From CAZICM01 sp964537685 (lineage in GTDB: Bacteria; Myxococcota_A; Polyangia; Polyangiales; Polyangiaceae), in contig CAZICM010000034.1 of NCBI GenBank assembly GCA_964537685.1, forward strand, positions 1 through 64,000: DNA of 64,000 nucleotides. The letters are read 5' to 3'. Of this stretch, positions 53,706-63,908 are shown in pieces. The position numbers and the translations under genes were made by a program. Position 1 is the first letter of the stretch, and every line of letters starts with the position of its first letter. Under the pieces are notes generated by a model that worked only from the letters and a program-made list of their open reading frames with translations, did not search any database and was not told the origin of the DNA.

Positions 53706-54278
53706 ATGAAACGCTGTTTTCACATTGCATTTGTCTTTGTTTCAGCGCTGTTTACGGCTTCCGCCGCAGCGGGCCCGGCCCTTATGCTTTCGGGCTGCGG
53801 AGGAGCGCAGCGGCCTGACGGCGGCGAAGGGTTATTGCCTGCGGGATCGAACGCGCCGGATTTATCGGCGCTCGATCAAGAAGGCAAAACGCGCAAACTC
53901 TCGGATGAACGCGGTCATCCCGTGGTCGTCTATTTCTATCCGAAGGACGGAACACCGGGCTGCACCAAGGAAGCGTGTGCCTTCCGCGATGCGTGGGATC
54001 GCTATAAAAACGCGGGGGTGCAGATCCTGGGCGTGTCGACGGATGATGTGGAATCGCATGCGGAGTTTGCGAAGGAAGAGAAGATTCCCTTTCCCATTTT
54101 GGCGGACCCGGGCGGGCTGTGGACCAAAGCCTTCGGTGTTTCAACGACATTTGGGCTGGCGTCGCGCGTCAGTTTTCTGATCGATCCTCAAGGAAAGATC
54201 GCGAAAGTGTATCCGGATGTCGATCCGGGCGTACACGCGAACGACGTGCTGAATGATGCGGCGGCGCTTAAAAAATAG
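53706..54278 (+). CDS. Bcp-type peroxiredoxin lipoprotein
   Basis: The 190-residue product has a lipoprotein signal with MLSGC (Cys31), then a thioredoxin-fold peroxidase with KDGTPGCTKEACAFRD: peroxidatic Cys86 and resolving Cys91 in the same helix, typical of PrxQ/Bcp. It should reduce peroxides in the periplasm or at the membrane, an unusual place for this family. It is followed 38 nt later by an alpha/beta hydrolase. Confidence 0.9.
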   Translation: MKRCFHIAFVFVSALFTASAAAGPALMLSGCGGAQRPDGGEGLLPAGSNAPDLSALDQEGKTRKLSDERGHPVVVYFYPKDGTPGCTKEACAFRDAWDRYKNAGVQILGVSTDDVESHAEFAKEEKIPFPILADPGGLWTKAFGVSTTFGLASRVSFLIDPQGKIAKVYPDVDPGVHANDVLNDAAALKK

Positions 54279-54316
54279 ACCATTGAGGTCTGGCTTGGGC
54301 GGGATGGAGAAGCGAA

Positions 54317-55189
54317 GTGCAGAGCGGTTCTGATTATTGGAAGGTGAATGGGCTCAAGCTGTATGTGCATCGATTTATCGATCGCCAAGCCGAACCGAGC
54401 GGCTTAACGCTTTTATTGCTGCATGGCATTTTCGACGCGGGCTCGACATGGGAACTCGTCGCCGAAGCGCTGGCGGGCGCGGGCCATGACGTGCTCGCGC
54501 CTGATTTGCGCGGCTTTGGCAAAAGCGATTGGCTAGCACCGGGCGGCTACTATCACTTCCCTGATTACATTGCGGACGTGGCGGCGCTGGTCGACGCGGT
54601 GAACCCCAAGAGGCTCGGTGTAATTGGGCATTCGATGGGCGGCACGATTGCGGCTTTGTACACGGCGACTGCGAGCGGCAGGGTGGAGCGGCTTTCGCTC
54701 TTGGAAGGCATTGGGCCGCCATCGATGCCGAAAGAGATTGCGCCCGATCGGATGATCAGTTGGCTTCGGGATTTAAAGCGAATCGATCGCATTCCGCGCC
54801 CTTTGTCATCGCTGGAGGACGCGGTCTCGAGGCTAGCGGCATCGAATCCGCGCGTACCTCAAGAGAGGCTTAAGACGCGGGCGCCCTTGCTAACGCGGAT
54901 AAACGAAGAGGGGCAGCTCGTATGGCTATACGATCCGCTGCATAAGTCGATGTCGCCGATGTCATTTCGGATTGAGGAGTTTGGCGAGTTTTTAAAGCGG
55001 ATCTCGTGTCCTGTTTTGTACGTGGGCGGCGGTGCATCGGGCTGGCATGTACCTGATGAAGCGGAGCGTTTGGCACTGATACGGCAGGCGAAACATGTAG
55101 AGCTCATGAACGCGGGCCACATGATGCACTGGACGGAGCCTGAGAAGCTCGCGGCGCTATTGATTGAATTTTTTGGAGAGAGTCATTGA
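54317..55189 (+). CDS. Alpha/beta hydrolase
   Basis: The 290-residue product starts with GTG and has the hydrolase fold: LLLLHGIFDAG, LAPDLRGFGKSD, GHSMGG (nucleophile Ser) and NAGHMMHWTEPE (His). The acid is probably in the GASGWHVPDEAE region. Substrate is not known. No signal peptide is present. It is the last gene before the tRNA-Thr attachment site. Confidence 0.9.
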   Translation: MQSGSDYWKVNGLKLYVHRFIDRQAEPSGLTLLLLHGIFDAGSTWELVAEALAGAGHDVLAPDLRGFGKSDWLAPGGYYHFPDYIADVAALVDAVNPKRLGVIGHSMGGTIAALYTATASGRVERLSLLEGIGPPSMPKEIAPDRMISWLRDLKRIDRIPRPLSSLEDAVSRLAASNPRVPQERLKTRAPLLTRINEEGQLVWLYDPLHKSMSPMSFRIEEFGEFLKRISCPVLYVGGGASGWHVPDEAERLALIRQAKHVELMNAGHMMHWTEPEKLAALLIEFFGESH

Positions 55190-55324
55190 GGACTGAGCGG
55201 CGCAGGAAGTTGGCGAAGCGCGGCAAAGGCTTTATTTAGCGGGCAAACGAAGAGAATTCGGCAGAGGGCTCACGCGGGGCTTGCGCTTGTTGGCGAGTTC
55301 AAGTAGGAAGTCGGCCCGCAGTTG

Positions 55325-56839
<1,515 letters not shown>

Positions 56840-56874
56840 GATCGAAATCCTTCCTGTATAAGGGTTTCGGTTTA

Positions 56875-56914
56875 GCGGCCTCCGGCTTAGGACCCGAGAG
56901 GCCGCGCTTTTTTT
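56875..56914 (+). terminator. Hairpin with T-run upstream of the integrase
   Basis: GCGGCCTC (56875-56882) pairs with GAGGCCGC (56898-56905), and GC plus seven Ts follow. On the plus strand it is a strong intrinsic terminator, yet no plus-strand gene ends here. It could stop antisense transcription through the integrase or the read-through from the tRNA. Confidence 0.75.
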
Positions 56915-57048
56915 GTGCTGCTCAACGAATCAAAGAGGCATTCACCGATTGATTCTTTTTTTCGGCGAAATCCCCTCGTAAATCCTCTTTCTTATTTCAG
57001 CACCTCACATGAGTTGTTGACACGCGCAAATTGCCTTGCCTTCCGATC

Positions 57049-57327
57049 CTATTCACTCGGCGTTTCGGGCGCGGCTGTCTTTTTGCGTGATCGCCTTGGT
57101 TTAGGCTGCTCCGGCTCTGGCACAAAATAGAGCTCCAACCGGCCGCCAAACGAGCGCGCCGCCTTCATGAGCGTGACCAAACGGATGCCGGATTCGCGCT
57201 GTTCACAAGTGAATTGCGCGGCAAACGTGATGCGGCGCTTGTGCGCAGCATCGGCAAGCGAAGCACATCCCGATGCAATTCTAAGGGATTTTAAAGGGTG
57301 TTTGAGATCCAGCTTGACGGGCTCCAT
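57049..57327 (-). CDS. Small HTH-like protein of the element
   Basis: The 92-residue product has a HTH-like pattern (LKSLRIASGCASLADAA, TFAAQFTCEQRESGIRLVTL, RSFGGRLELYF) close to XRE/HigA-type regulators, and a basic C-terminus. It may control the integrase or the operon; phased repeats lie 64 nt from its start. It could also be an antitoxin-like regulator, but no toxin gene adjoins it. Confidence 0.65.
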   Translation of the reverse strand: MEPVKLDLKHPLKSLRIASGCASLADAAHKRRITFAAQFTCEQRESGIRLVTLMKAARSFGGRLELYFVPEPEQPKPRRSRKKTAAPETPSE

Positions 57328-57390
57328 ACGGCTGTGATGATATTAGGCTTTAATAAACCATCAATGAAAATCGCATATGTTCAGACGTGG

Positions 57391-57417
57391 TCACATACGA
57401 TCACATAGGGTCACAAA
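57391..57417. promoter_or_regulatory. Three TCACA repeats with 10-bp phasing
   Basis: TCACATA at 57391 and 57401 and TCACAAA at 57411 are exactly 10 bp apart, so the same face of the helix is presented three times. They lie in the 266-nt gap between the HTH-like gene and the five-gene operon and are a candidate regulator binding site. Confidence 0.5.
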
Positions 57418-57532
57418 ATGGACGGCTTGACGCTTTGAAGCGGAATAAAGGCCGAGAAATGGAGGCGGATGTAGGAGCGAATCGAAGCGATCGGTGAACG
57501 ATTCAACCATATGGATTTGAATTACAAAAAGG

Positions 57533-57565
57533 CTGTGGCCCGCGTAATCTGAACGCGGGCCACAG
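57533..57565 (-). terminator. Perfect 13-bp hairpin upstream of the operon
   Basis: CTGTGGCCCGCGT (57533-57545) pairs with ACGCGGGCCACAG (57553-57565) around a 7-nt loop. Read on the minus strand, it is followed by CCTTTTTG, so it acts as a leftward terminator. No minus-strand gene ends here; on the plus strand it lies 28 nt before the operon's GTG and could affect its leader. Confidence 0.65.
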
Positions 57566-57593
57566 TGGGCAACCTTGTACGAGAAGGCCACCC

Positions 57594-58649
57594 GTGATCA
57601 AAATACACTGTTTTCTAAGGTTTTTGCAAATTGTTCTAAGCGCGGCGATTCTTTCGGGCGGTCTCGCCTTCGCGCAATCAAAACCCACCGATGAATATGC
57701 CGCCCTTCTCTATCGGGGCACACAAGCTGAGAAGCAAGGGCGCCTCAATGAGGCGATCGAGGCATTCATCCCAGCGTACCGAATAAAGCAGGAATATAAG
57801 GTCGCCTGCACCATTGCGCGCCTTGCTTTCCGTGTGCAGGAACGCCGTCTCATCGAAGCGGCCGAATATTACGACCTGTGCAAAAGGACGGCGGATCGGC
57901 CCAAAACAAAGGCCGGAATCGCCCGCCGCATCGCCGAGCTAAACGAGCTTGAAGTTACCAAAGCCCATCTGATCACCGTCGAGTTGCAAGCCGAATCGGG
58001 CGCGAGCATCTACGTAAATAACAAATTCGCAGGCGTTTGGCCGCTGCGATTCTCGCTCTTTTTAGAGCCTGGAAACAACGTGATCGAAGCGCGGAAGGAC
58101 GGCGAATCGATCAAGCGAGAGGTGGAAGGCACGCGCGGAGAGACGTTGAGTCTGCAGCTCACACGTCCAGCCCTTGCGCCTGCCGCACCGGTGGAGGCGC
58201 CTGCCTCGCCTGTCCCTGTCTTCACGCTTCCAAGCTTCAGCCCAGCGCTTGAAAAGGAACCCGCGCGGCCCCCGCCGCAAGCCCTCCGCATAACCCCGAG
58301 TCCCTGGGACACCGCGAGACCTTGGGTGATTGTCGGCTTGAGCCTGCTTGCCGCCGGGACTTTTGGCGCCGGTCATTACTTTGAAGGCCGAGCCGTTGAG
58401 GATCGGCGCGTGGAAGCCCTCAATGCGGCGAACTGGGCGATCCTGCGTGCCCAAGGTGAGCAGGAGCGCGCCGACGAGGCCGCATACACGGCCATCGCGG
58501 CGGGCACATCGGCCGCCTTTCATCACAATCTTAAAGTCGTGGCTTTTGTCGCTTCGGGTGTGGCTGTAGCCGGAGTGATCCCCATTATCTTCTGCACGGG
58601 TTCGCCTTCATCAAGCGGGGTAAGCCTTGCGGGGAGCTTTGTATGGTGA
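57594..58649 (+). CDS. Exported TPR/PEGA-like membrane protein
   Basis: The 351-residue product starts with GTG after GAGAAGG. It has a signal peptide ending AFAQS, a TPR-like helical region (about 35-125), a PEGA-type beta domain (about 130-190, LITVELQAESGASIYVNN), a Pro-rich linker and two membrane spans near the end (WVIVGLSLLAAGTFGAG and VVAFVASGVAVAGVIPII). Such proteins occur often with myxobacterial kinases. Its stop overlaps the next gene by 7 nt, and it leads the island operon. Confidence 0.78.
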   Translation: MIKIHCFLRFLQIVLSAAILSGGLAFAQSKPTDEYAALLYRGTQAEKQGRLNEAIEAFIPAYRIKQEYKVACTIARLAFRVQERRLIEAAEYYDLCKRTADRPKTKAGIARRIAELNELEVTKAHLITVELQAESGASIYVNNKFAGVWPLRFSLFLEPGNNVIEARKDGESIKREVEGTRGETLSLQLTRPALAPAAPVEAPASPVPVFTLPSFSPALEKEPARPPPQALRITPSPWDTARPWVIVGLSLLAAGTFGAGHYFEGRAVEDRRVEALNAANWAILRAQGEQERADEAAYTAIAAGTSAAFHHNLKVVAFVASGVAVAGVIPIIFCTGSPSSSGVSLAGSFVW

Positions 58650-58840
58650 GGCTTAAAATGGCTCTGGTTTTCTTAGGATTCGTGCTTTTGCTCTCTCCGA
58701 TGTCCTGCGCGAACACGGAGCACGCCACCAAGGCGAGCACGGGTGTTGAATGCGGCGATGCAGGTTCACAGGACGCAGGAGATCAATCGTCCATCTACTT
58801 CTTTCACGATAGCGCCATCATCATTGGGGGCAAGCATTGA
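58643..58840 (+). CDS. Truncated lipoprotein paralog
   Basis: The 65-residue product has a lipoprotein signal ending SPMSC. Its first 30 residues align closely with those of the next gene's product (MVRLKMALVFLGFV against MVKLKIALFLLGFV, SCANTEH against SCADTDH), and the DNA around both starts is also alike. It lacks the Cys-rich domain and ends in a short unrelated tail. It therefore looks like the remains of a tandem duplication, or a short lipoprotein made from it. Confidence 0.72.
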   Translation: MVRLKMALVFLGFVLLLSPMSCANTEHATKASTGVECGDAGSQDAGDQSSIYFFHDSAIIIGGKH

Positions 58841-58851
58841 GGAAGGTTTGT

Positions 58852-59832
58852 ATGGTGAAGTTAAAAATTGCTCTGTTTTTGTTGGGGTTCGTATTTCTGG
58901 TCGCCCTTATTTCTTGCGCGGACACCGACCATACAGACATGGCCGCAGTGCGGGAAACGTGCGAAGATGCCGGGATTGTCAAGCCATCGACGACCACGGG
59001 CGCGGGGGGCGGCGCCGGAGGCCAAGGCGGCACGGGAGGCATGGCCACTTTGCCGGAGTGCAGGCCCGAAACCGTCGCGAATGACTGCACGCATTTGGGG
59101 GCGCCCGATCCAAGGTGCGGACGCCTTCAATGCATCGAGGATAAATGCGTGCTTGATATCAACTCCGGCCCGATCGAATCGCAGAAATACGGCGATTGCA
59201 GGCAAGCGGTTTGTGATGATACAGGCAATGTGATCGAATTATGGGATGCGTTGGATGTCTATAACGATGGGAATCAATGCACCATCGATTATTGCACGCT
59301 CGGCGAGCAGGGCGATCTTTTGCCTACCCTTCACACCATCGCCGACGGCATGCCCTGCCCCGAAGCGGGCGAAGGTTATTGCTACCAAGGAAAGTGCGTA
59401 GAATGTGTGGGTATAATCCCCCAAGCCAATTGTAAAGGCGCGGGCATGGTATGCGATCAATTGTTTTGCGAGCCCTTTGGCCCGGATTGCATGGCCCAAT
59501 GCGGCGGAACGTGTGCCCCTTGCTGGGTCGGCCAAGCGTGCGCATCACCCGACGATTGCCAAAGCGGCGTGTGCATGAACGGGATTTGTGAATCCCCCAC
59601 ATGCACGGACGGGGTGAAGAACGACGGTGAAACGGGTATCGACTGCGGTGCGAATAGTTGCCCTTTGCTTTGTCAAGCGGGCGAAGGATGCGTGACGGCG
59701 GACGACTGCCAAAGCGGCGTTTGTAAGGTGGGCATTTGCCAAGAACCTTCATGCACGGACGCCACCCTAAACGGCGATGAAACGGGCATCGATTGCGGCG
59801 GATCGTGCCTCAAGGCTTGCGTGGTTCAATAG
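58852..59832 (+). CDS. Cys-rich lipoprotein with DCG repeats
   Basis: The ATG at 58852 follows GGAAGG. The 326-residue product has a lipoprotein signal (ALISC), a Gly-rich spacer and many Cys arranged in EGF-like pairs, ending with two TDGVKNDGETGIDCG-type repeats. This is a disulphide-rich outer-surface or periplasmic binding protein of the sort common in myxobacteria. It sits between its own truncated duplicate (12 nt upstream) and the tandem pseudokinase gene (12 nt downstream). Confidence 0.78.
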   Translation: MVKLKIALFLLGFVFLVALISCADTDHTDMAAVRETCEDAGIVKPSTTTGAGGGAGGQGGTGGMATLPECRPETVANDCTHLGAPDPRCGRLQCIEDKCVLDINSGPIESQKYGDCRQAVCDDTGNVIELWDALDVYNDGNQCTIDYCTLGEQGDLLPTLHTIADGMPCPEAGEGYCYQGKCVECVGIIPQANCKGAGMVCDQLFCEPFGPDCMAQCGGTCAPCWVGQACASPDDCQSGVCMNGICESPTCTDGVKNDGETGIDCGANSCPLLCQAGEGCVTADDCQSGVCKVGICQEPSCTDATLNGDETGIDCGGSCLKACVVQ

Positions 59833-59843
59833 GGAGAAAGATA

Positions 59844-62084
59844 ATGGACGACTGGTTCAAATTTGGTTCAAAGGTCGGCCGATTTTCAGTGATCAAGGCC
59901 CGCCATCACGGGACAGGACTGCAGCGCTTTGACGCCCAGGATCGGAGGCACAAGAGGCGTGTGATCTTGAGCTGCGCCAAGCCCGATCGCGAGGCGTGGG
60001 CGTCGAAGTTTGAAGAATTGGCTTTAGCTCGCGCGGCCCTTCAATTTGGGCCGAAGGTGGTAGGGCATGGCATCACCCATGACGGAGTGTTTTACGTTGC
60101 CGAAGAAGCGCAGGACGTGCAGCCGCTCTTTGTTCTCCCGTTGGCGCATGGGTCGATCTGCGCCCTGATGTATTCGGCCGGCGATGAGCTGGCGAACTTC
60201 GCGGAAGCGGGTTTTTTGCACGGCGCGCTTGATCCGACTGAAACCTTTTGGCTTTCGAATCGCGAACCGGTCATCTATGGCGCGGGGATTCGTCAAATCC
60301 TTGGGGTCATGGATGGCGCGGGTGTGCTTGGAGGCGAGCACACAGCGCCCGAAATCGTGGAAGGTAAGCCCTGGGGAGAGAGAGCCGATGTCTTTGGCCT
60401 GTGTTCGTGTGTTGGGAGTCTATGGCGTGGAAAGGGCAAACAAGATGATTTTTGGTCTGGCTTGGGTGCGCTCGGAGAGACGATCAAGGAAGGCTGTTTG
60501 CATGATCTCGACGCGCGGCCATGTTGGGCCGTGCTCAATCCCCCGATCGCCGATGTGATGGAGTCCGAAATCAAAGCGATACGGCGCAAAGGGGGTGCCG
60601 GAGATGCGGATGATAACAAGCGGTTTGCGCAAGAAATCCACGAGGTATGGCTTGCGGGGCGCCCTTCCAGCGAAACAGACTCGACGGCGGGATCTGATAA
60701 AAGGCCAATTGACACCACCCATTCAACCGCAGAAGTTGAAGAGTTTGAAGATTGGGAGATTGACCATCAGACCGTTGTTCGAAGCGATGAGATCGAGACC
60801 TTCATTTGCCAGCCGATTGGAGCCTTGGAAACCGACTTGCTCCGCAGAGCCCAAGCATCCAATGCGGACGCCGCCACGCTGAAGCAATTGAGCGCGAAAC
60901 GAGATGAGGCTAAGCACAAAAACATCCCGCGATTGGTGGGCGCGGGCGTGGCGCGGGATGGATGGGTGTACTGGGTCGAGGCTGGGACGAACACGAAGTC
61001 TTTTCGCGATTGGGCGAAACGGGGCCAAAACCACTTTGAACGGGGTGTCCGCACCGTAAAAGCCGTCTGCGCTTACGCTGAAGCGCTTGCCGAGGGCGCG
61101 TCCTTCGGTGTGTATCATGGCGATCTGGTCCCAGATCGCGATTTGTTGCTGTCCGCTGTGGACGATACACCTTTGGTTTTTGGGATCGGCGCGCTGCAAG
61201 GGTTTGGCTTGGAGAGATCGCCCACTCAAAACCCCTACGCCGCACCCGAAAGACGAGCAGGGGAGGCATTTGATTTTCGCGCCGACATCTACGCGCTCGG
61301 CCTCATCCTTTGCGAAGCCATCGCGGGCCGCGCGCCAAGGGGCGATGGAGTGATCCGGGGATTGGATCGATTGGATGCTTTCGATCGGTCGTTGCGGCAG
61401 ATCATTTCCCGGGCGATCTCGCGTGATCCGAGCGATCGATTTGAGAAGTGGGTTAATTTTTTAGATGAGCTTGAGAATTGTCTGCAGGACCTCGAGAGGC
61501 GCATGCGGACGTCTGCGGCAAGCGTGCCCATGCCCCGTACCGCACCGACCACCGCGCCCGCTCACACGCCCACGAGTTGGACGCCGTCATCCAGCGATCC
61601 AACACCGCCTCCGGCCCCGCAAGGCCCACCAGCGGCCGAACCCGATGCCGCGCGAGTGCTCGAGCTCGTGGTGAACCCAGCGAACGAAAACACCCGTCGC
61701 GGCCCGAAGGGGATGGAGGGCGAAGCTATCGACCGCGAAACCCTGCCTTCGCCGCTCTTCGTTTACCCGCCACCGAAAGCCGCGAACGAGCCGAGCCCAG
61801 CCTCGGCCAAGGCTTCGCGCGGTCCGGTGTGGATCGCGTCAAGCGTCGTCCTTCTTGCAGGCGTTGCGGCATCTTTCGCGGTTCTGTGGAGCGCGGGAAC
61901 TCCAACCCTTGACAGCACGCCGAACACCACGCAGGAAACGCAAGCGTTCGAAGCCCCCATTTTCCGGCCCACCATCAACACCGCCGAAGCGCTTCGATCG
62001 ACTGAAAAGCCCAGAACCAAAGCGCTTGAATTCGAAGGCGTCGCCTATCGTTTCAATGAACGCGGCGAATGCAACGAAGAATGA
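59844..62084 (+). CDS. Tandem pseudokinase with one membrane span
   Basis: The ATG at 59844 follows GGGAGA and gives 746 residues. Two kinase-like domains lie in tandem. In the first, HRDLKPDN reads HGALDPTE (126-133), DFG is YGA and the VAIK Lys is lost, but APE (168-170) and DVFGL remain. In the second, HGDLVPDR (425-432), VFG (445-447), and again no VAIK Lys, but APE (467-469) and DIYALGL remain. Neither should transfer phosphate. A Pro/Ala-rich linker leads to a single span (662-683) and a short outer tail with EGVAYRFNERGEC. Both folds seem kept, so a scaffold or sensor role is inferred. Confidence 0.85.
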   Translation: MDDWFKFGSKVGRFSVIKARHHGTGLQRFDAQDRRHKRRVILSCAKPDREAWASKFEELALARAALQFGPKVVGHGITHDGVFYVAEEAQDVQPLFVLPLAHGSICALMYSAGDELANFAEAGFLHGALDPTETFWLSNREPVIYGAGIRQILGVMDGAGVLGGEHTAPEIVEGKPWGERADVFGLCSCVGSLWRGKGKQDDFWSGLGALGETIKEGCLHDLDARPCWAVLNPPIADVMESEIKAIRRKGGAGDADDNKRFAQEIHEVWLAGRPSSETDSTAGSDKRPIDTTHSTAEVEEFEDWEIDHQTVVRSDEIETFICQPIGALETDLLRRAQASNADAATLKQLSAKRDEAKHKNIPRLVGAGVARDGWVYWVEAGTNTKSFRDWAKRGQNHFERGVRTVKAVCAYAEALAEGASFGVYHGDLVPDRDLLLSAVDDTPLVFGIGALQGFGLERSPTQNPYAAPERRAGEAFDFRADIYALGLILCEAIAGRAPRGDGVIRGLDRLDAFDRSLRQIISRAISRDPSDRFEKWVNFLDELENCLQDLERRMRTSAASVPMPRTAPTTAPAHTPTSWTPSSSDPTPPPAPQGPPAAEPDAARVLELVVNPANENTRRGPKGMEGEAIDRETLPSPLFVYPPPKAANEPSPASAKASRGPVWIASSVVLLAGVAASFAVLWSAGTPTLDSTPNTTQETQAFEAPIFRPTINTAEALRSTEKPRTKALEFEGVAYRFNERGECNEE

Positions 62085-62111
62085 TTTTGACCCACCAAGG
62101 AAACAAGCCGC

Positions 62112-62774
62112 GTGAAAGCTCGCCTAATCCCTAAAGCGCTTGTACTTGCAAGCGTGCTTCAGGCTTCCAACGCATGGGCCGATGATTCACCAATTGATGA
62201 TAACGCCATGCGGGCAGCCCTTCAAAAGTATTATCGGGACAGCCTCATCATTGGAAGCCTGACCCATGCGGCAGGGGCAACGGCCTTGATGCTGGGCACG
62301 GCTGGAGTGATGGAACCGGAGATTTATCCAATGTTCAAGCGGGTGGGTTTCGCGCTCTTGCCTTTTGGCGCTCTTCAAAGTCTTGCAGGCACATTTCCGA
62401 TGATGGAGGGGGCTATTGGTTTGGCAACCTTTGATCCAAAGGAAGAATTCGTTGCTCCGCTCGATTTCGTTGCACTCCAAAGGCGTGAGGCAAAAATCGC
62501 TTTCGACGTTTTGCGGGTGGCTTTAATTGCAGACCTTGTCATCACGGGGCTAAGCATTCCTTTGCTCTTCCCTAACGAACGATTTCGCGAGTGGAAGGGA
62601 TTTGCCGTGCTCATGGTTGCAGAGGGCATTTTCTCAGCCGCGACGGGATACGCGCGTTATCTGACCTTGGAGACACACATCAACAACCTTGATCGCTTTG
62701 CAAAGTATGTTTCGCCTCCCATGGGTCCGCAGTCGGTGAAACCGATCATCTTCGATATGAAGTTTGCGTTCTGA
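62112..62774 (+). CDS. Exported multi-span membrane protein, unknown
   Basis: The 220-residue product starts with GTG and has a signal peptide (LVLASVLQASNAWADD), then four hydrophobic segments (THAAGATALMLGTAGVM, FALLPFGALQSLAG, LRVALIADLVITGLSIPLLF, GFAVLMVAEGIFSAATGY). I do not recognise a family. It ends the island operon 28 nt after the pseudokinase gene and probably forms a membrane complex with its neighbours. Confidence 0.72.
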   Translation: MKARLIPKALVLASVLQASNAWADDSPIDDNAMRAALQKYYRDSLIIGSLTHAAGATALMLGTAGVMEPEIYPMFKRVGFALLPFGALQSLAGTFPMMEGAIGLATFDPKEEFVAPLDFVALQRREAKIAFDVLRVALIADLVITGLSIPLLFPNERFREWKGFAVLMVAEGIFSAATGYARYLTLETHINNLDRFAKYVSPPMGPQSVKPIIFDMKFAF

Positions 62775-62787
62775 GCCAACTCATCCC

Positions 62788-63774
62788 CTACAACCCCGCC
62801 GCCTTCGCCGCATGATTCCTAAACAGCTCCGCGCCCCTTATATACTTCCGCACTTGCACAAACGACGTGTGCCCCGTCTGCCGCATGATATCCCGCTCTT
62901 CGGCCCCTCCCATCGCGGCAGCCGTTGCAAATCCAGCCCTCAATGAATGCCCGCTGAACAAGCCCGGATCTAGCCCTACACCCTCGGCGATCGCCTTCAC
63001 CAGCTCAGCCACGGCCCGATCCCCGATGGCCCGCGCGCCCACTCTCCCCCGCTTATCCACGGCCCGAAACACCGGCCCGCTCTCAATGCCCGCCCTATCC
63101 AGCCAAAGCCGAAGCGCACTTACAGGACACACATCCGCGCACCTTCCGAACGGGATCGCCTTCGTCCGGCCTTCGCCCTCTTGATCCATCTTCGAGCGCC
63201 GCACCTCGATCGTCAGCCCCTCCGGCACAAAGCGCAGATCCTCCACCTTCAGCGCGACAAGCTCCGAACGCCGAAAGGCTCCCCAAAAACCAACCAATAG
63301 GATCGCCGCATTGCGAATCCCAATCAGAGAATTAGGAAGCAGCTCGATCGATTTCTGTAATACAGAAACAGGAAGCGCCGCCTTTCCCTCTTGCTTCGTG
63401 CCGATCGCCCTCCGAATCCCCGCGAACGTCTCACGCACCGCGCGCGTATGCCTCGGCGAATCCAGCCCCGCGCGCCCGTGCGCCTGCGATATCGACGTCA
63501 ATCGCCTTTCTATGGTCGAAGCCTTCCGCCCTTCATCCGCCAAGCTTGCAATATAGGCCGCAACGGTCGCCGGCGATGCGGGCAAGGCTTCCGCTCCATG
63601 CGCCGCGCACCAATTCAAAAAATGATGCCAATCAGATTGATAAGCTTTCCGCGTGTTATCGGCGCGGGATTTTTGCGCGTAATGGGTGGCCCGTTCCACA
63701 TATCGAGAAACCGGCTCGTTTGTGATCGCGAGCATCTCGACCGGTTCACCATTTCGATCGTTAATCTCGTCCAT
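62788..63774 (-). CDS. Tyrosine recombinase (second integrase)
   Basis: The 328-residue product is a compact tyrosine recombinase: an N-terminal SAM-like domain (YAQKSRADNTRKAYQSDWHH) and a catalytic domain with Arg in GAFRRSELVAL, HSLRAGF (HxxR), GHTSF and Tyr in RKYIRGAEL. It lacks the Arm domain of the first integrase. It may belong to the same element, a nested one or a flanking resolvase-like system. Confidence 0.92.
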   Translation of the reverse strand: MDEINDRNGEPVEMLAITNEPVSRYVERATHYAQKSRADNTRKAYQSDWHHFLNWCAAHGAEALPASPATVAAYIASLADEGRKASTIERRLTSISQAHGRAGLDSPRHTRAVRETFAGIRRAIGTKQEGKAALPVSVLQKSIELLPNSLIGIRNAAILLVGFWGAFRRSELVALKVEDLRFVPEGLTIEVRRSKMDQEGEGRTKAIPFGRCADVCPVSALRLWLDRAGIESGPVFRAVDKRGRVGARAIGDRAVAELVKAIAEGVGLDPGLFSGHSLRAGFATAAAMGGAEERDIMRQTGHTSFVQVRKYIRGAELFRNHAAKAAGL

Positions 63775-63908
63775 GGAACGGGCTCCAAAAAACCAATACG
63801 CTACCCTTATCGGATCTTAAATTCGGCGCGCGTCAAATTCCCCGCGCTTCGCCGATTAAACCCTATCCCACTTCAATCAGCCCGCCGTCACCCAAGGGAA
63901 GCGCTCCA

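Noticed and set aside
56915..57130. Plus-strand frame of 71 codons between integrase and HTH-like gene
   Set aside because: It overlaps the HTH-like gene, starts right after a terminator and has no recognisable features.
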